From an uncultured Campylobacter sp. (lineage in GTDB: Bacteria > Campylobacterota > Campylobacteria > Campylobacterales > Campylobacteraceae): a stretch of DNA of 64,000 nucleotides. The stretch lies in NCBI RefSeq assembly GCF_938030145.1, contig NZ_CALHGM010000033.1:1-64000 (forward strand), written 5' to 3'. Below, piece after piece: positions 14,328 through 21,618 of the stretch (the first letter of the stretch is position 1; every line of letters starts with the position of its first letter). Under the pieces are notes generated by a model. That model had not been told where the DNA came from. It saw nothing but the letters and a program-made list of their open reading frames with translations, and did not search any database. The position numbers were made by a program, and so were the translations under genes.

Positions 14328-15934
14328 AAATCGCACTTTTCGGCGGCAGTTTCGATCCGCCGCACGCAGGACACGACGCCGCGGTGAAGGCGATCTTATC
14401 AAGTCTAAAGCCCGATTTGCTGATCATAATGCCGTCGTTTCTAAACCCGTTTAAAAAGAGCTTTTCGGCGCCGCCGCAGCTGCGGCTTAGATGGTGCCGC
14501 GCGCTGTGGAGCGATGCTCCGCACGTGGAAGTGAGCGATTATGAAATTTCGCAAAACCGCTCGGTATCCACGATACAAAGTGTGAAATTTCTGCTCGAAA
14601 AATACGACGCGAACGGCAAAATCTCGGCGGAGACGGCAAGCAGAGCGAGCGAGACCCCGGCAACCGTAACGAATAAGGCTCTACCTAACGGCGCAAATAT
14701 TGCGAATAAAATTTCTGCCGGTGCTTATACTTCGGGTAGTACAGACGAAATTTTACCCGAGAAGACGGACGGGGCTTTGTCGTGCGATATATGTAAAATT
14801 CTAAGCGGCGACACCTGCTACGCCGATATTACGGGCGGGACGAGCATCCCCGCTAACGCAAAAAACGAAGCTCTGCAAGACGGAATGGCGAATCAAATTT
14901 CGGTTGGTAGCAAAAGCGAAATGGACGGAATTTCACAAAGTAACGCGGGCAGCGAGGACGGCGCGAGTAAAATCCAAAACGCAGATAAAATTTCAAATGC
15001 GAGCGAAATTTTAAACGCAAAAAACCGCGAAATTCCAAGTAGCATAGCGAGCGAGAGTTCGGATGCGGATGAAATTTCGGGCGCGAATAAAATTTCAAGT
15101 GGCGACGCAGACGACGTATGCAACGTAAGCGGTAGCGCAAATGAAACAAACGGCATGGGTAGAGCAAATAACGTAAGTAGCGCAAGTAAAGCAAATGATA
15201 ACGCAAACGGCGCAAATGATACAAACGGCGCAGGCCAAGCAAACAACACAAGCGATGTGAGCGACATAAATGATACAAACGACGCGCATAGCGCAGGCGA
15301 CGCAGTAAATTGCATAGGTAGCGCAAGCGGCACGGATACAACACCAAAGCTCTACATCGTCGTGGGTGCCGACAACCTATCGGAGCTTCATAAATGGCGC
15401 GATTTTAGCGAGCTGCAAAAATTAGCGGAGTTTGTCGTGCTTACGCGGCCCGGCTACGAGATCCCGCGGCAGTGGGCGAGCCTAAGGAGGATCGAGATTG
15501 CCGTAGATGCGAGCTCAAGCGGTTTTAGGCGAGATTTCAAAGACGAAATCCCGCCCAAGATCGCAGCAGAGGTCATAAAATTTTATAAAAGGAAAGATAT
15601 GCAAGATCCAAAGCAAAGGGCGGAGCGGATCGCCGAAATTTTAAACGAAAAGAAAGCCGAAGACGTCCAGATCATCGATATGGAGGGGCGCGAATATATC
15701 GCGAAATTCGTAGTTATCGCCACTATGCTGACCGCCCGCCACGCAGCCTCGCTCATCGAGGAGCTAAAAAGCGTGCTTAAGCCGCTCGGCGAGGAGTTTT
15801 TGGCTATCGAAAGCGGCGATGAGTGGAGCGTCGTCGATCTCGGCGACATCATAGTCCATCTCATCAGCGAGGCTTACCGTGCCAAATACAATATCGAGGA
15901 CTTCCTCGACAAGCTCAAAAAAGAGCAATTTTAA
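14324..15934 (+). CDS. nadD: Nicotinate-nucleotide adenylyltransferase with 240-residue insertion, fused to RsfS
   Basis: Start GTG 14324 (VKIALFGGSFDPPHAGH). NadD adenylates nicotinate mononucleotide in NAD synthesis: GGSFDPPHAGH holds the nucleotidyl-transferase GxFxxxHxGH motif, and IIVMP-like IIMPSFLNPFK, STIQSVKFL, YIVVGADNLSELHKW and a late SSSGFRRDF follow. Between STIQS...YDANGKIS and KLYIVVGADN lie about 240 low-complexity residues (residues about 98-339) rich in Asn, Ala, Ser, Asp and Gly. The frame then runs without a stop through KFYKRKD into a complete RsfS domain (from 15599). The total is 537 residues, against about 180 for NadD alone. Residues required for catalysis are present. 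Confidence 0.85.
   Translation: MKIALFGGSFDPPHAGHDAAVKAILSSLKPDLLIIMPSFLNPFKKSFSAPPQLRLRWCRALWSDAPHVEVSDYEISQNRSVSTIQSVKFLLEKYDANGKISAETASRASETPATVTNKALPNGANIANKISAGAYTSGSTDEILPEKTDGALSCDICKILSGDTCYADITGGTSIPANAKNEALQDGMANQISVGSKSEMDGISQSNAGSEDGASKIQNADKISNASEILNAKNREIPSSIASESSDADEISGANKISSGDADDVCNVSGSANETNGMGRANNVSSASKANDNANGANDTNGAGQANNTSDVSDINDTNDAHSAGDAVNCIGSASGTDTTPKLYIVVGADNLSELHKWRDFSELQKLAEFVVLTRPGYEIPRQWASLRRIEIAVDASSSGFRRDFKDEIPPKIAAEVIKFYKRKDMQDPKQRAERIAEILNEKKAEDVQIIDMEGREYIAKFVVIATMLTARHAASLIEELKSVLKPLGEEFLAIESGDEWSVVDLGDIIVHLISEAYRAKYNIEDFLDKLKKEQF
14616..15342 (+). repeat. Low-complexity in-frame insertion within nadD
   Basis: About 727 bp of imperfect short repeats, especially GCAAACGGCGCAAATGATACA-like units at 15190-15300 and AAAATTT-bearing units at 14740-15110. 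The frame is open on the sense strand, and because the composition is so regular, the antisense is open as well. The flanks are conserved NadD motifs that are adjacent in normal enzymes. Confidence 0.75.
15599..15934 (+). CDS. rsfS: Ribosome silencing factor RsfS (C-terminal part of the nadD ORF, own start possible)
   Basis: 111 residues from the in-frame ATG at 15599: KKAEDVQIIDMEGREYIAKFVVIATMLTARHAASLIEEL, then SGDEWSVVDLGDIIVHLISEAYRAKYNIEDFL, the full RsfS/Iojap fold. It binds uL14 on the 50S subunit and blocks subunit joining during starvation. AAAAGGAAAG lies just before the ATG, so free RsfS can be made by internal initiation as well as a NadD-RsfS fusion. nadD and rsfS are ordinarily separate neighbouring genes. 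Confidence 0.8.
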   Translation: MQDPKQRAERIAEILNEKKAEDVQIIDMEGREYIAKFVVIATMLTARHAASLIEELKSVLKPLGEEFLAIESGDEWSVVDLGDIIVHLISEAYRAKYNIEDFLDKLKKEQF

Positions 15935-15943
15935 GGAGGGAGC

Positions 15944-17311
15944 GTGCCGAGACAGACCTGGAGCAGCAAGCTCACATATATCTTAACCGTCGCAGGCGCC
16001 ACGATCGGCTTTGGTTGCACGTGGCGATTTCCGTATTTAGTCGGCGAAAATGGCGGCGGCGCCTACGTGCTCGTGTTTTGTATCGCGATGATCGTGCTTG
16101 GAATCCCGATGATCTTAGTAGAAAACGTCATCGGACGTCGCGCGCTAAGAAACTGCGTCGATGCCTTTGCAGCGCCTAAAAAGGACGGCTCACGCATAAA
16201 GCCCGCATGGAAGATCGTAGGCGTCATGGGCGTAATCGGCGCGTTTGGAATTTTAGCCTACTATATGGTTCTCGGAGGCTGGGTGCTAACCTATATCGTA
16301 AACATCGTAAGCGGCAACTTCGACCTCTCCGCGCGGATCACCGATCCCGCATTCACGCAAAAATTCTACGCAGATCACATCGAAAATAGCCCGCTCGGCG
16401 TCGGAGCTTACACGCTCGTTTTCATAGTGATCAACTGGTATATTTTGAAAAATGGCATCATCGAGGGGATCGAAAAATTCGTAAAATTTCTAATGCCCGC
16501 GCTATTTTTATGCTTCATCGCCGTAATTCTTACAAATTTAACGCTAGAAGGCGCAAAGGAGGGCGTGAAATTTTATCTCGGCGTCGATTTTGCAAAGATC
16601 ACGCCCAAGCTTTTGATCGACGTTTTGGGTCAGGTCTTTTTCGCGCTCTCGCTCGGTTTCGGCGTGATGATCACGCTATCTAGCTTCCTCAATAAAGACG
16701 AGAAGCTGATGCAAACAGCCACCATCACCGCAGTCGTAAATACCCTCATCGCCGTGCTTGCGGGCTTTATGATCTTCCCGTCGCTCTTTAGCGCAGGGCT
16801 TGAGCCGAGCAGCGGCTCGTCGTTAGTTTTTAAGAGCCTGCCGATCGCGTTTTCGCACATGCCCTTCGGCAACGCCGTTGCGGTGGTCTTTCTCTCGATT
16901 TTGCTCATCGCCGCGCTTACGACGTCGATCACGATCTATCAGGTCATCATAAATTTCGTCGAGGAGCGCTTCGGCTTTTCAACGCTAAAGGCGGTAAATT
17001 TAACGCTCGGCGGCGTCTTCGTGCTCGGCAACCTGCCCTGCATACTCTCAAGCAGCGTACTTGCGGACGTTAAAATTCTAGGGCGCTCGGTTTTCGACGC
17101 TTTCGACTTCGTAAGCGCGAACGTATTTTTCGTGCTAACGGCGCTTCTGTGCTGCATCTACGTGGGCTGGGTGCTAAAAAAGGATGCGATCTACGAGCTC
17201 ACCAACGAAGGCGATCTAAGCGCGCGGCTCGCAGGAGTTTGGTTTTTGTACGTCAAATTTATCCTGCCGCTCATCATCGCGGTGATCTTCGGGTACGGGA
17301 TTTTCGGCTAA
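15944..17311 (+). CDS. Sodium-dependent transporter, SNF (NSS) family
   Basis: A 455-residue, roughly 11-12-segment Na+:amino-acid symporter of the LeuT/MhsT type. The N-terminal hallmark is SSKLTYILTVAGATIGFGCTWRFPYLVGENGGGAYVLVF (membrane segment 1 with unwound G-x-G region and W-R-F-P). TLSSFLNKD and a later AALTTSITIYQV (segment 8, Na+-site Thr/Ser) also match. The start is GTG with AAGGAGGGAGC upstream. The substrate cannot be told from sequence. It lies 9 nt after rsfS and is probably co-transcribed. Confidence 0.85.
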   Translation: MPRQTWSSKLTYILTVAGATIGFGCTWRFPYLVGENGGGAYVLVFCIAMIVLGIPMILVENVIGRRALRNCVDAFAAPKKDGSRIKPAWKIVGVMGVIGAFGILAYYMVLGGWVLTYIVNIVSGNFDLSARITDPAFTQKFYADHIENSPLGVGAYTLVFIVINWYILKNGIIEGIEKFVKFLMPALFLCFIAVILTNLTLEGAKEGVKFYLGVDFAKITPKLLIDVLGQVFFALSLGFGVMITLSSFLNKDEKLMQTATITAVVNTLIAVLAGFMIFPSLFSAGLEPSSGSSLVFKSLPIAFSHMPFGNAVAVVFLSILLIAALTTSITIYQVIINFVEERFGFSTLKAVNLTLGGVFVLGNLPCILSSSVLADVKILGRSVFDAFDFVSANVFFVLTALLCCIYVGWVLKKDAIYELTNEGDLSARLAGVWFLYVKFILPLIIAVIFGYGIFG

Positions 17312-17489
17312 ATTTAAAGCCGCGAGAGTTTTAAATTTTAAATTTGCCTGCGGCGGTGCGATAGAATTTTAAAATTCCATCTGCTCCGTTACATACGCTA
17401 CGGCGTAAGTTTTTACTCGGTGCGACATATTGTATTGAAACTTGCGGCACGGCGGTCTTGCGACTAGGTGCGAGACACTGCACCGCAGT
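17312..17489. other. Spacer after the SNF transporter gene
   Basis: No gene or decayed gene is recognised. The first 60 bases contain AAATTT words; the rest is GC-rich and without an open frame of note. It leads into the promoter at 17490. Confidence 0.4.
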
Positions 17490-17495
17490 TATAAT
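17490..17495 (+). promoter_or_regulatory. -10 box TATAAT upstream of a structured RNA candidate
   Basis: TATAAT followed by ATAAATTC. It predicts a start near 17502, far from the next gene (17755), so either a long leader or an independent small RNA is made. Confidence 0.45.
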
Positions 17496-17501
17496 ATAAA
17501 T

Positions 17502-17650
17502 TCAGCGCAGGCGTAGCCTGCCCCTTGTAAAGCGTCGTCGGGAGTTAGGTGGGGTTTGGGGCGGGAAGGGGAGCGACCTCGCAATCCAAGCCCCCTTCCC
17601 GCCCCAAGAAAAGCTTGGGGGCGGCGCGGCGGAATTTTAAAATTTTATTC
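17502..17650 (+). ncRNA. Candidate structured RNA with mutually exclusive hairpins
   Basis: Hairpin 1: GCAGGC (17507-17512), loop GTA, GCCTGC (17516-17521). Hairpin 2: a perfect 14-bp stem of GGGGCGGGAAGGGG (17558-17571) with CCCCTTCCCGCCCC (17592-17605). The 3' arm of hairpin 2 can instead form hairpin 3, GCCCCAAG (17601-17608), loop AAAAG, CTTGGGG (17614-17620). No protein frame of interest lies here. It could be a small RNA or an attenuator leader for the LysE-type gene at 17755. I do not recognise an RNA family (no SRP core or 6S features). Confidence 0.4.
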
Positions 17651-17754
17651 GCCTCAGCGCAGCGCGTTAAATTTTAGAATTTTAAAATCTATCGCAGCGG
17701 CGCCGTATCGCGAGAGATAAAATTTAAAATTTAGCTGCAATTTAGGGGTTTGCA

Positions 17755-18336
17755 ATGCTTCTGTTTTTTCTTACGATATTCCCGATATCGCTGATGCCGG
17801 GCATCAACATGACCTACGCGCTAAATCTCGGCATCGCGCGCGGCTATCTTAAGGCGCTGCCCGCGCTGCTCGCGCAGGTGCTGGGCGTCACGCTCGTGGC
17901 GCTTGCGTGTATATTCGGCGTCGCGGGCATTCTGCTTGCGCACCCTGCGGCGCTTAGCGCGATTAAAATTTTAGGCGGCGCGTACATTTTCTATCTGGGC
18001 ATCGCGACTTTTTTAGCGCGCGGAAATTTTAAGCTGCAAAAACAAAAGCGCAGCGAAAATATCTTCCTACAAGGCTTCGTAGTCGCGGTCTCAAACCCCA
18101 AGGCGTGGATATTTTTCACCGCGCTCTTTCCGCCCTTTTTAGATGCGGACAATCTTTTCGGCGCGCGTACCTTCGCTCTCGTGGCGATCTTGTGCGCCAG
18201 CGAAAGCATCTGCCTTAGCATCTACGCGCTGGGCGGAGCGGTGCTAAAAAATCTGCTAAAAACCCATCTGAAATATCTCGAAATTTTCTGCTCGGTGCTG
18301 ATGTGCGCGATCGGGCTGTGGATGATTTTGGGCTAA
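17755..18336 (+). CDS. LysE/RhtB family amino-acid exporter
   Basis: A 193-residue, six-segment membrane protein. The family signature is the N-terminal FLTIFPISLMPGINMTYALNLGIARGYLKALPALLAQVLGV, with P-G-x-N/P and the G-R-G/A-R-G segment, and the later VVAVSNPKAWIFFTALFPPFL (N-P-K-x-W/A). It exports amino acids or their derivatives across the inner membrane; the substrate is not predictable. An ATG at 17755 with weak AGGGGTTTGCA upstream. It stands alone, behind the structured RNA candidate. Confidence 0.85.
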   Translation: MLLFFLTIFPISLMPGINMTYALNLGIARGYLKALPALLAQVLGVTLVALACIFGVAGILLAHPAALSAIKILGGAYIFYLGIATFLARGNFKLQKQKRSENIFLQGFVVAVSNPKAWIFFTALFPPFLDADNLFGARTFALVAILCASESICLSIYALGGAVLKNLLKTHLKYLEIFCSVLMCAIGLWMILG

Positions 18337-18879
18337 ATTTTGATTGGACTTGGCGCCCTGGTTTTAATGAAATTTTAAATTTAAAAGATAGATTGAAAAG
18401 CGGTATTGCTGCGGCTAAATCTCAAGAAAAGCCCTTAAAAATTTAGCCGCTAGCTTTGAATTAAAATTTTAAGCGATCAATCGCGTGCGCTAAACGCCGC
18501 GGCGATTATCGTCCAGGGTTAGCTTGCGGTGCGTCTAAGCGATTTGCGGGCGGCGTTCACGTCCATTGCAGCAAATCTGCGTCCATGGCGAACATGCGGC
18601 ACGTTTAAGCGATTTCGGTGCTACAAATAGTGAGTGCTGTCCTATTCGCGCCGTGTATGCAGCCAATCCACAGCGAACCTACGGGCGCTTAAGAGATTTC
18701 AGCTTTGTGTACTGCGCGAGCCGTATCCGCTCTACTCGGATTATACGTTTAAACGGATTTTAGCTCTGCGGGTAGCACCGCTTCCGTTTGTGACGTGCCC
18801 GCGTAAATTTAAAATTTACGCAAGCAAAGCGCGACGGACCCAGATTTTTGTATCGGCGCGTCCGCTTAAATTTTAAAAT
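18337..18879. other. Spacer with three degenerate repeats, no gene seen
   Basis: A GC-rich gap between the exporter and sodB (convergent). A motif of the type GCGTYTAAGCGATTT appears at about 18531-18545 and 18601-18615, and more weakly (CGCTTAAGAGATTT) at about 18686-18699, suggesting decayed tandem units of 70-83 bp. Open frames here are short and have no ribosome sites. Confidence 0.35.
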
Positions 18880-19503
18880 TTAATCTCTGCCGTGAAGCTC
18901 GTCGATGTAAAATTTCACCGAGCCGAGACCCTCTTTTTTAGCCCATTCGTAGGCGCTTGAGACGAACTCCCAGTTGATGCCTGCGTAGAATTTCTCCAGA
19001 TATTTTGGGCGCGCATTGTGCTCATCGATGTAATACGCGTGCTCCCAAACGTCCACGACTAGAAGCGGCACGAGCCCTTCGCTCACCGGTGTGGCGGCAT
19101 TTTGGGTCGCTTTGATGCAAAGCTTGCCTGATTTCGGATTGTAAGCGAGCCACACCCAGCCAGAGCCGAAATGCGCCATAGCAGCAGCCAAAAACTCGCT
19201 TTTAAAATCCGCAAAATTTTCCGCTAGCGCCGATTTCAGCTCCGCAGACGACTCGCTAGGTTTTGCGATGCAATCCCAGTAAAAATCGTGGTTGTAAACC
19301 TGCGCTGCGTTGTTAAAAAGCCCGCCGCTAGCAGCCGTTACGATCTCGTAAAGCCCCTTGCCCGCAAACTCACCCGATTCGGTAAGTTTATTTAAATTCG
19401 CCACATAGGTCGCGTGGTGCTTGCCGTGGTGATAATCACAGGTTTGCTTGCTTACGACCGCGTTGTACGCCGCATCGAACGGCAACTCTCTAAGTTTAAA
19501 CAT
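18880..19503 (-). CDS. sodB: Superoxide dismutase (Fe)
   Basis: A 207-residue Fe/Mn-type SOD that dismutates superoxide in the cytoplasm. Metal ligands are in the first His-rich block (YHHGKHHATYV), QVYNHDFYW, and DVWEHAYYIDEHNARPKYLE (Asp and His ligands). Gln/Gly context AAAMAHFGSGWVWL is as in Fe-SODs. The normal family tail is YQNRRPDY; here DEHNARPKY. The ribosome site AAGGAGAG (complement of 19508-19515) precedes the ATG. The promoter and a 7-1-7 palindrome lie upstream. Confidence 0.95.
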   Translation of the reverse strand: MFKLRELPFDAAYNAVVSKQTCDYHHGKHHATYVANLNKLTESGEFAGKGLYEIVTAASGGLFNNAAQVYNHDFYWDCIAKPSESSAELKSALAENFADFKSEFLAAAMAHFGSGWVWLAYNPKSGKLCIKATQNAATPVSEGLVPLLVVDVWEHAYYIDEHNARPKYLEKFYAGINWEFVSSAYEWAKKEGLGSVKFYIDELHGRD

Positions 19504-19531
19504 CTTTCTCTCCTTGAAATGATTTGAAATG

Positions 19532-19537
19532 ATTATA
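19532..19537 (-). promoter_or_regulatory. sodB -10 box TATAAT
   Basis: The complement reads TATAAT 28 nt before the sodB start. Between it and the ribosome site is a perfect 10-bp tandem duplication of TTGAAATGAT (plus strand 19514-19523 and 19524-19533). Confidence 0.65.
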
Positions 19538-19557
19538 TCCTAAAATTTCTAAATGAT

Positions 19558-19572
19558 TAATAAAATTTATTA
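19558..19572. promoter_or_regulatory. Putative Fur/PerR-family operator at sodB
   Basis: TAATAAA-A-TTTATTA is a perfect 7-1-7 inverted repeat centred about 30 bp upstream of the sodB -10 box, where a -35 element would lie. The 7-1-7 geometry is that of Fur-family sites in epsilonproteobacteria. Which regulator binds cannot be told. Confidence 0.4.
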
Positions 19573-19654
19573 TTTAGGATTAATTTTAAGACGAATTTCA
19601 ATCTAAGCTCGCTCCTGTTATAATCGCGCTTCAAATTTAAAATTTAGGCGGTTT

Positions 19655-20087
19655 ATGAACACCAAAGGCTTTGCTTCTGTCCTCATCTGAGCGTTTTTGA
19701 GTGCGACCGGGCGCACGGGTTTAAGCACGCTGCTAGTACGCACGAATCGCTGCTCACCGTCATCTGTGTAATTGCGAGCTTTTTATATTTATGCCTGCTT
19801 TTAAATACATAGTGCGACACCCACATACGTCCTATACACGGGCCTCGGCACGCTTTTATCGCTTCACTCTAAACGATAGTCGCACTAAAAGAGGGCTCGG
19901 AGATTAGCCTACTTCGCATATTTTTTATATTCACGCTAAGCTTATGACAGGGATCGGCACGATCGGTGCCGTGATCTTAAGCATATTCGTTCGCTGCGAG
20001 AAAATTTCGGCGCGCAAAGCGCCTACTATTTCTCATAATTTCAAGCGCCGCGATGCTGAAATTAATTTAGAATTTTGGCGAATTTAG
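19655..20087 (+). pseudogene. Decayed SMR (SugE/EmrE-type) multidrug transporter
   Basis: The ATG at 19655 reads MNTKGFASVLI then TGA. Shifting frame recovers FEC, then GFKHAASTHESLLTVICVIASFLYLCLLLNT ending in a stop; another shift recovers YVLYTGLGTLLSL (the SMR Y-x-x-W/Y-T-G-L/I-G motif). After more stops, GIGTIGAVILSIFVRCEK (final membrane helix) continues to a TAG at 20085. At least three frame changes and several stops make it non-functional. The order of segments matches a single SMR subunit of about 105-125 residues. Confidence 0.8.
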
Positions 20088-20123
20088 CTAAGCTTAGCGC
20101 TAAATTTAACGCAAAGGAAAACT

Positions 20124-20594
20124 ATGAAAATCATCGAAGGCTTGCTTGCTCTTAAGGGCAGCGAAAAGATCCTAATCATCAACGCCCGCTTCAACCACAT
20201 CATCACCGATCGCCTAGTCGAGGGGGCACACGATGCGTTTTTGCGCCACGGCGGCAAGGAGGAAAATTTAAGCCTGATGCTGGTGCCGGGCGCTTTTGAG
20301 ATCCCGCTCGCGCTTGAAAAGGCGTTAAGCTCCAAGCTCTACGACGCCGTCGTCTGCCTAGGTGCGGTGATCCGCGGCTCTACTCCGCATTTTGACTACG
20401 TAAGCGCCGAGGTAAGCAAAGGTATTGCAAACACCATGCTAAAATACGGCGCGCCCGTGACTTTCGGCGTACTGACTACCGATAATATTGAGCAAGCGAT
20501 CGAGCGTGCAGGCTCAAAGGCCGGCAACAAGGGCTTTGAGGCGATGAGCGGCGCGATCGAGCTTCTAAGTCTATTTCGCAATATAAAGGCGTAA
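20124..20594 (+). CDS. ribH: 6,7-dimethyl-8-ribityllumazine synthase
   Basis: 156 residues, normal length. It condenses the pyrimidinedione intermediate with dihydroxybutanone phosphate in riboflavin synthesis. Motifs: INARFNHIITDRLVEGA (N-terminal substrate site), VPGAFEIPLALEKAL, CLGAVIRGSTPHFDYVSAEVSKG (phosphate site and catalytic His), PVTFGVLTTDNIEQAIERAG. The start ATG follows GCAAAGGAAAACT. The stop is one base before nusB, so the two are co-translated, the usual ribH-nusB pairing. Confidence 0.95.
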   Translation: MKIIEGLLALKGSEKILIINARFNHIITDRLVEGAHDAFLRHGGKEENLSLMLVPGAFEIPLALEKALSSKLYDAVVCLGAVIRGSTPHFDYVSAEVSKGIANTMLKYGAPVTFGVLTTDNIEQAIERAGSKAGNKGFEAMSGAIELLSLFRNIKA

Positions 20595-20595
20595 A

Positions 20596-21618
20596 ATGGC
20601 CACCAGACACCAAGCCAGGCTCGCTGCGATCGCGCTGCTTTACTCCCGGGATATGAACGGCGGCGGCGAGGACTTTGCGGACGAATATCTGGAAGAAAAG
20701 CGCATTCGCAACGAGCAGCGCAACTGGACGCTGGCGCTTCTGCGCGGCGCTAGCGAAAATCTCGCCGCGGTCGATGCGCTGATAGATGAAAATTTAAAGG
20801 AATTCAAGCTCGCCGAAATTTCTGCTCTGGAGCGCGCGATACTGCGGCTCGGAGCGTATGAGCTGCGCTTTACGGACACCGACGCGGGCATCGTCATCAA
20901 CGAAGCGATCAACTCCGCCAAGGAGCTTGGCATCTCGTCTAAATTTATTAACGGCGTGCTGGATGCGCTAAAAGATGGCCCCGTAAACATCGCGACAAAT
21001 AAAATTTCCGAGCCGACTGCGACGGCAAGCGTAAATTCCGAGCTGTCCACAGCGACAAGCGAAAATTCCGAGCCCGCTGTGGCGAAAAACTCCGCTGTTT
21101 CGCACAGCGACGATACGGCAAAAAATTTCATCCCCGCAGGCGCGGACGGCGATACGAAAAATTTTACGAGAGCAAAGAGGAGCGGCGCGCCGAAAAATTC
21201 TACGGCGAGCAGAAGCAGGCCGTCTAAAAAGCCCGCTAATTTGAAAACTCGCAGCGCGTCTGCAAAAAAATCCACCGCGAGCAAAAAATTTAAAACGGAG
21301 AGAAATTTCAAGACCGGGGATAAATTTAAGACGGAGAAAACGGGCAAAAATTTCAAAACGGGCGAGCGAGGTAAAAATTTTAAGGCAGGCGAACGAGGCA
21401 AAGACGCCGCGCCGAAAAAAGAGGGCGCGGATAGAAATTTCAGAGTCGGCAAAAGCACAGCACCGAAAAAGGGCGCTGCGGGTAAAAATACTGCGCCGAA
21501 AAGTAGGGCTGGGCGCAAAAGCTCTATCGCGCCGAAAAAATCTGCGGACGGCAGAGGCGCTCTCTCGAAAAGACCCGCAGGCAGCAAAGGCGCAGTGCGC
21601 GGCAAGGATAAGCGGTGA
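20596..21618 (+). CDS. nusB: Transcription antitermination factor NusB with a 200-residue basic low-complexity tail
   Basis: Residues about 1-132 are a complete NusB: ATRHQARLAAIALLYS, RNEQRNWTLALLRG, ISALERAILRLGAYELRF and VINEAINSAKELGISSKFINGVLDAL. With NusE/S10 it binds boxA RNA in rRNA antitermination. The remaining 208 residues are absent from normal NusB: first Ser/Thr/Glu/Asn-rich, then Lys/Arg-rich with imperfect repeats (FKTGDKFKTEK, GKNFKTGERGKNFKAGERGK, APKK). This part resembles histone-H1-like tails and may add nonspecific nucleic-acid affinity (inference). It overlaps pyrF by 4 nt. Confidence 0.9.
   Translation: MATRHQARLAAIALLYSRDMNGGGEDFADEYLEEKRIRNEQRNWTLALLRGASENLAAVDALIDENLKEFKLAEISALERAILRLGAYELRFTDTDAGIVINEAINSAKELGISSKFINGVLDALKDGPVNIATNKISEPTATASVNSELSTATSENSEPAVAKNSAVSHSDDTAKNFIPAGADGDTKNFTRAKRSGAPKNSTASRSRPSKKPANLKTRSASAKKSTASKKFKTERNFKTGDKFKTEKTGKNFKTGERGKNFKAGERGKDAAPKKEGADRNFRVGKSTAPKKGAAGKNTAPKSRAGRKSSIAPKKSADGRGALSKRPAGSKGAVRGKDKR

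Noticed and set aside
14853..15347. Open frames of 164 and 146 codons antisense to the nadD insertion
   Set aside because: Extreme Leu/Arg/Tyr or Phe/Ala/Ser bias follows from reading the repeat backwards; the two frames overlap each other.
17502..17650. Identification of the structured RNA as SRP or 6S RNA
   Set aside because: The SRP tetraloop core and the 6S open-bubble layout are not present; only a generic structured-RNA call is supported.
20640..21605. A 321-codon open frame antisense to nusB
   Set aside because: It mirrors the low-complexity Lys/Ser/Ala tail of NusB; Leu/Ala/Phe/Ser composition is the reverse reading of that repeat, with no ribosome site or domain.
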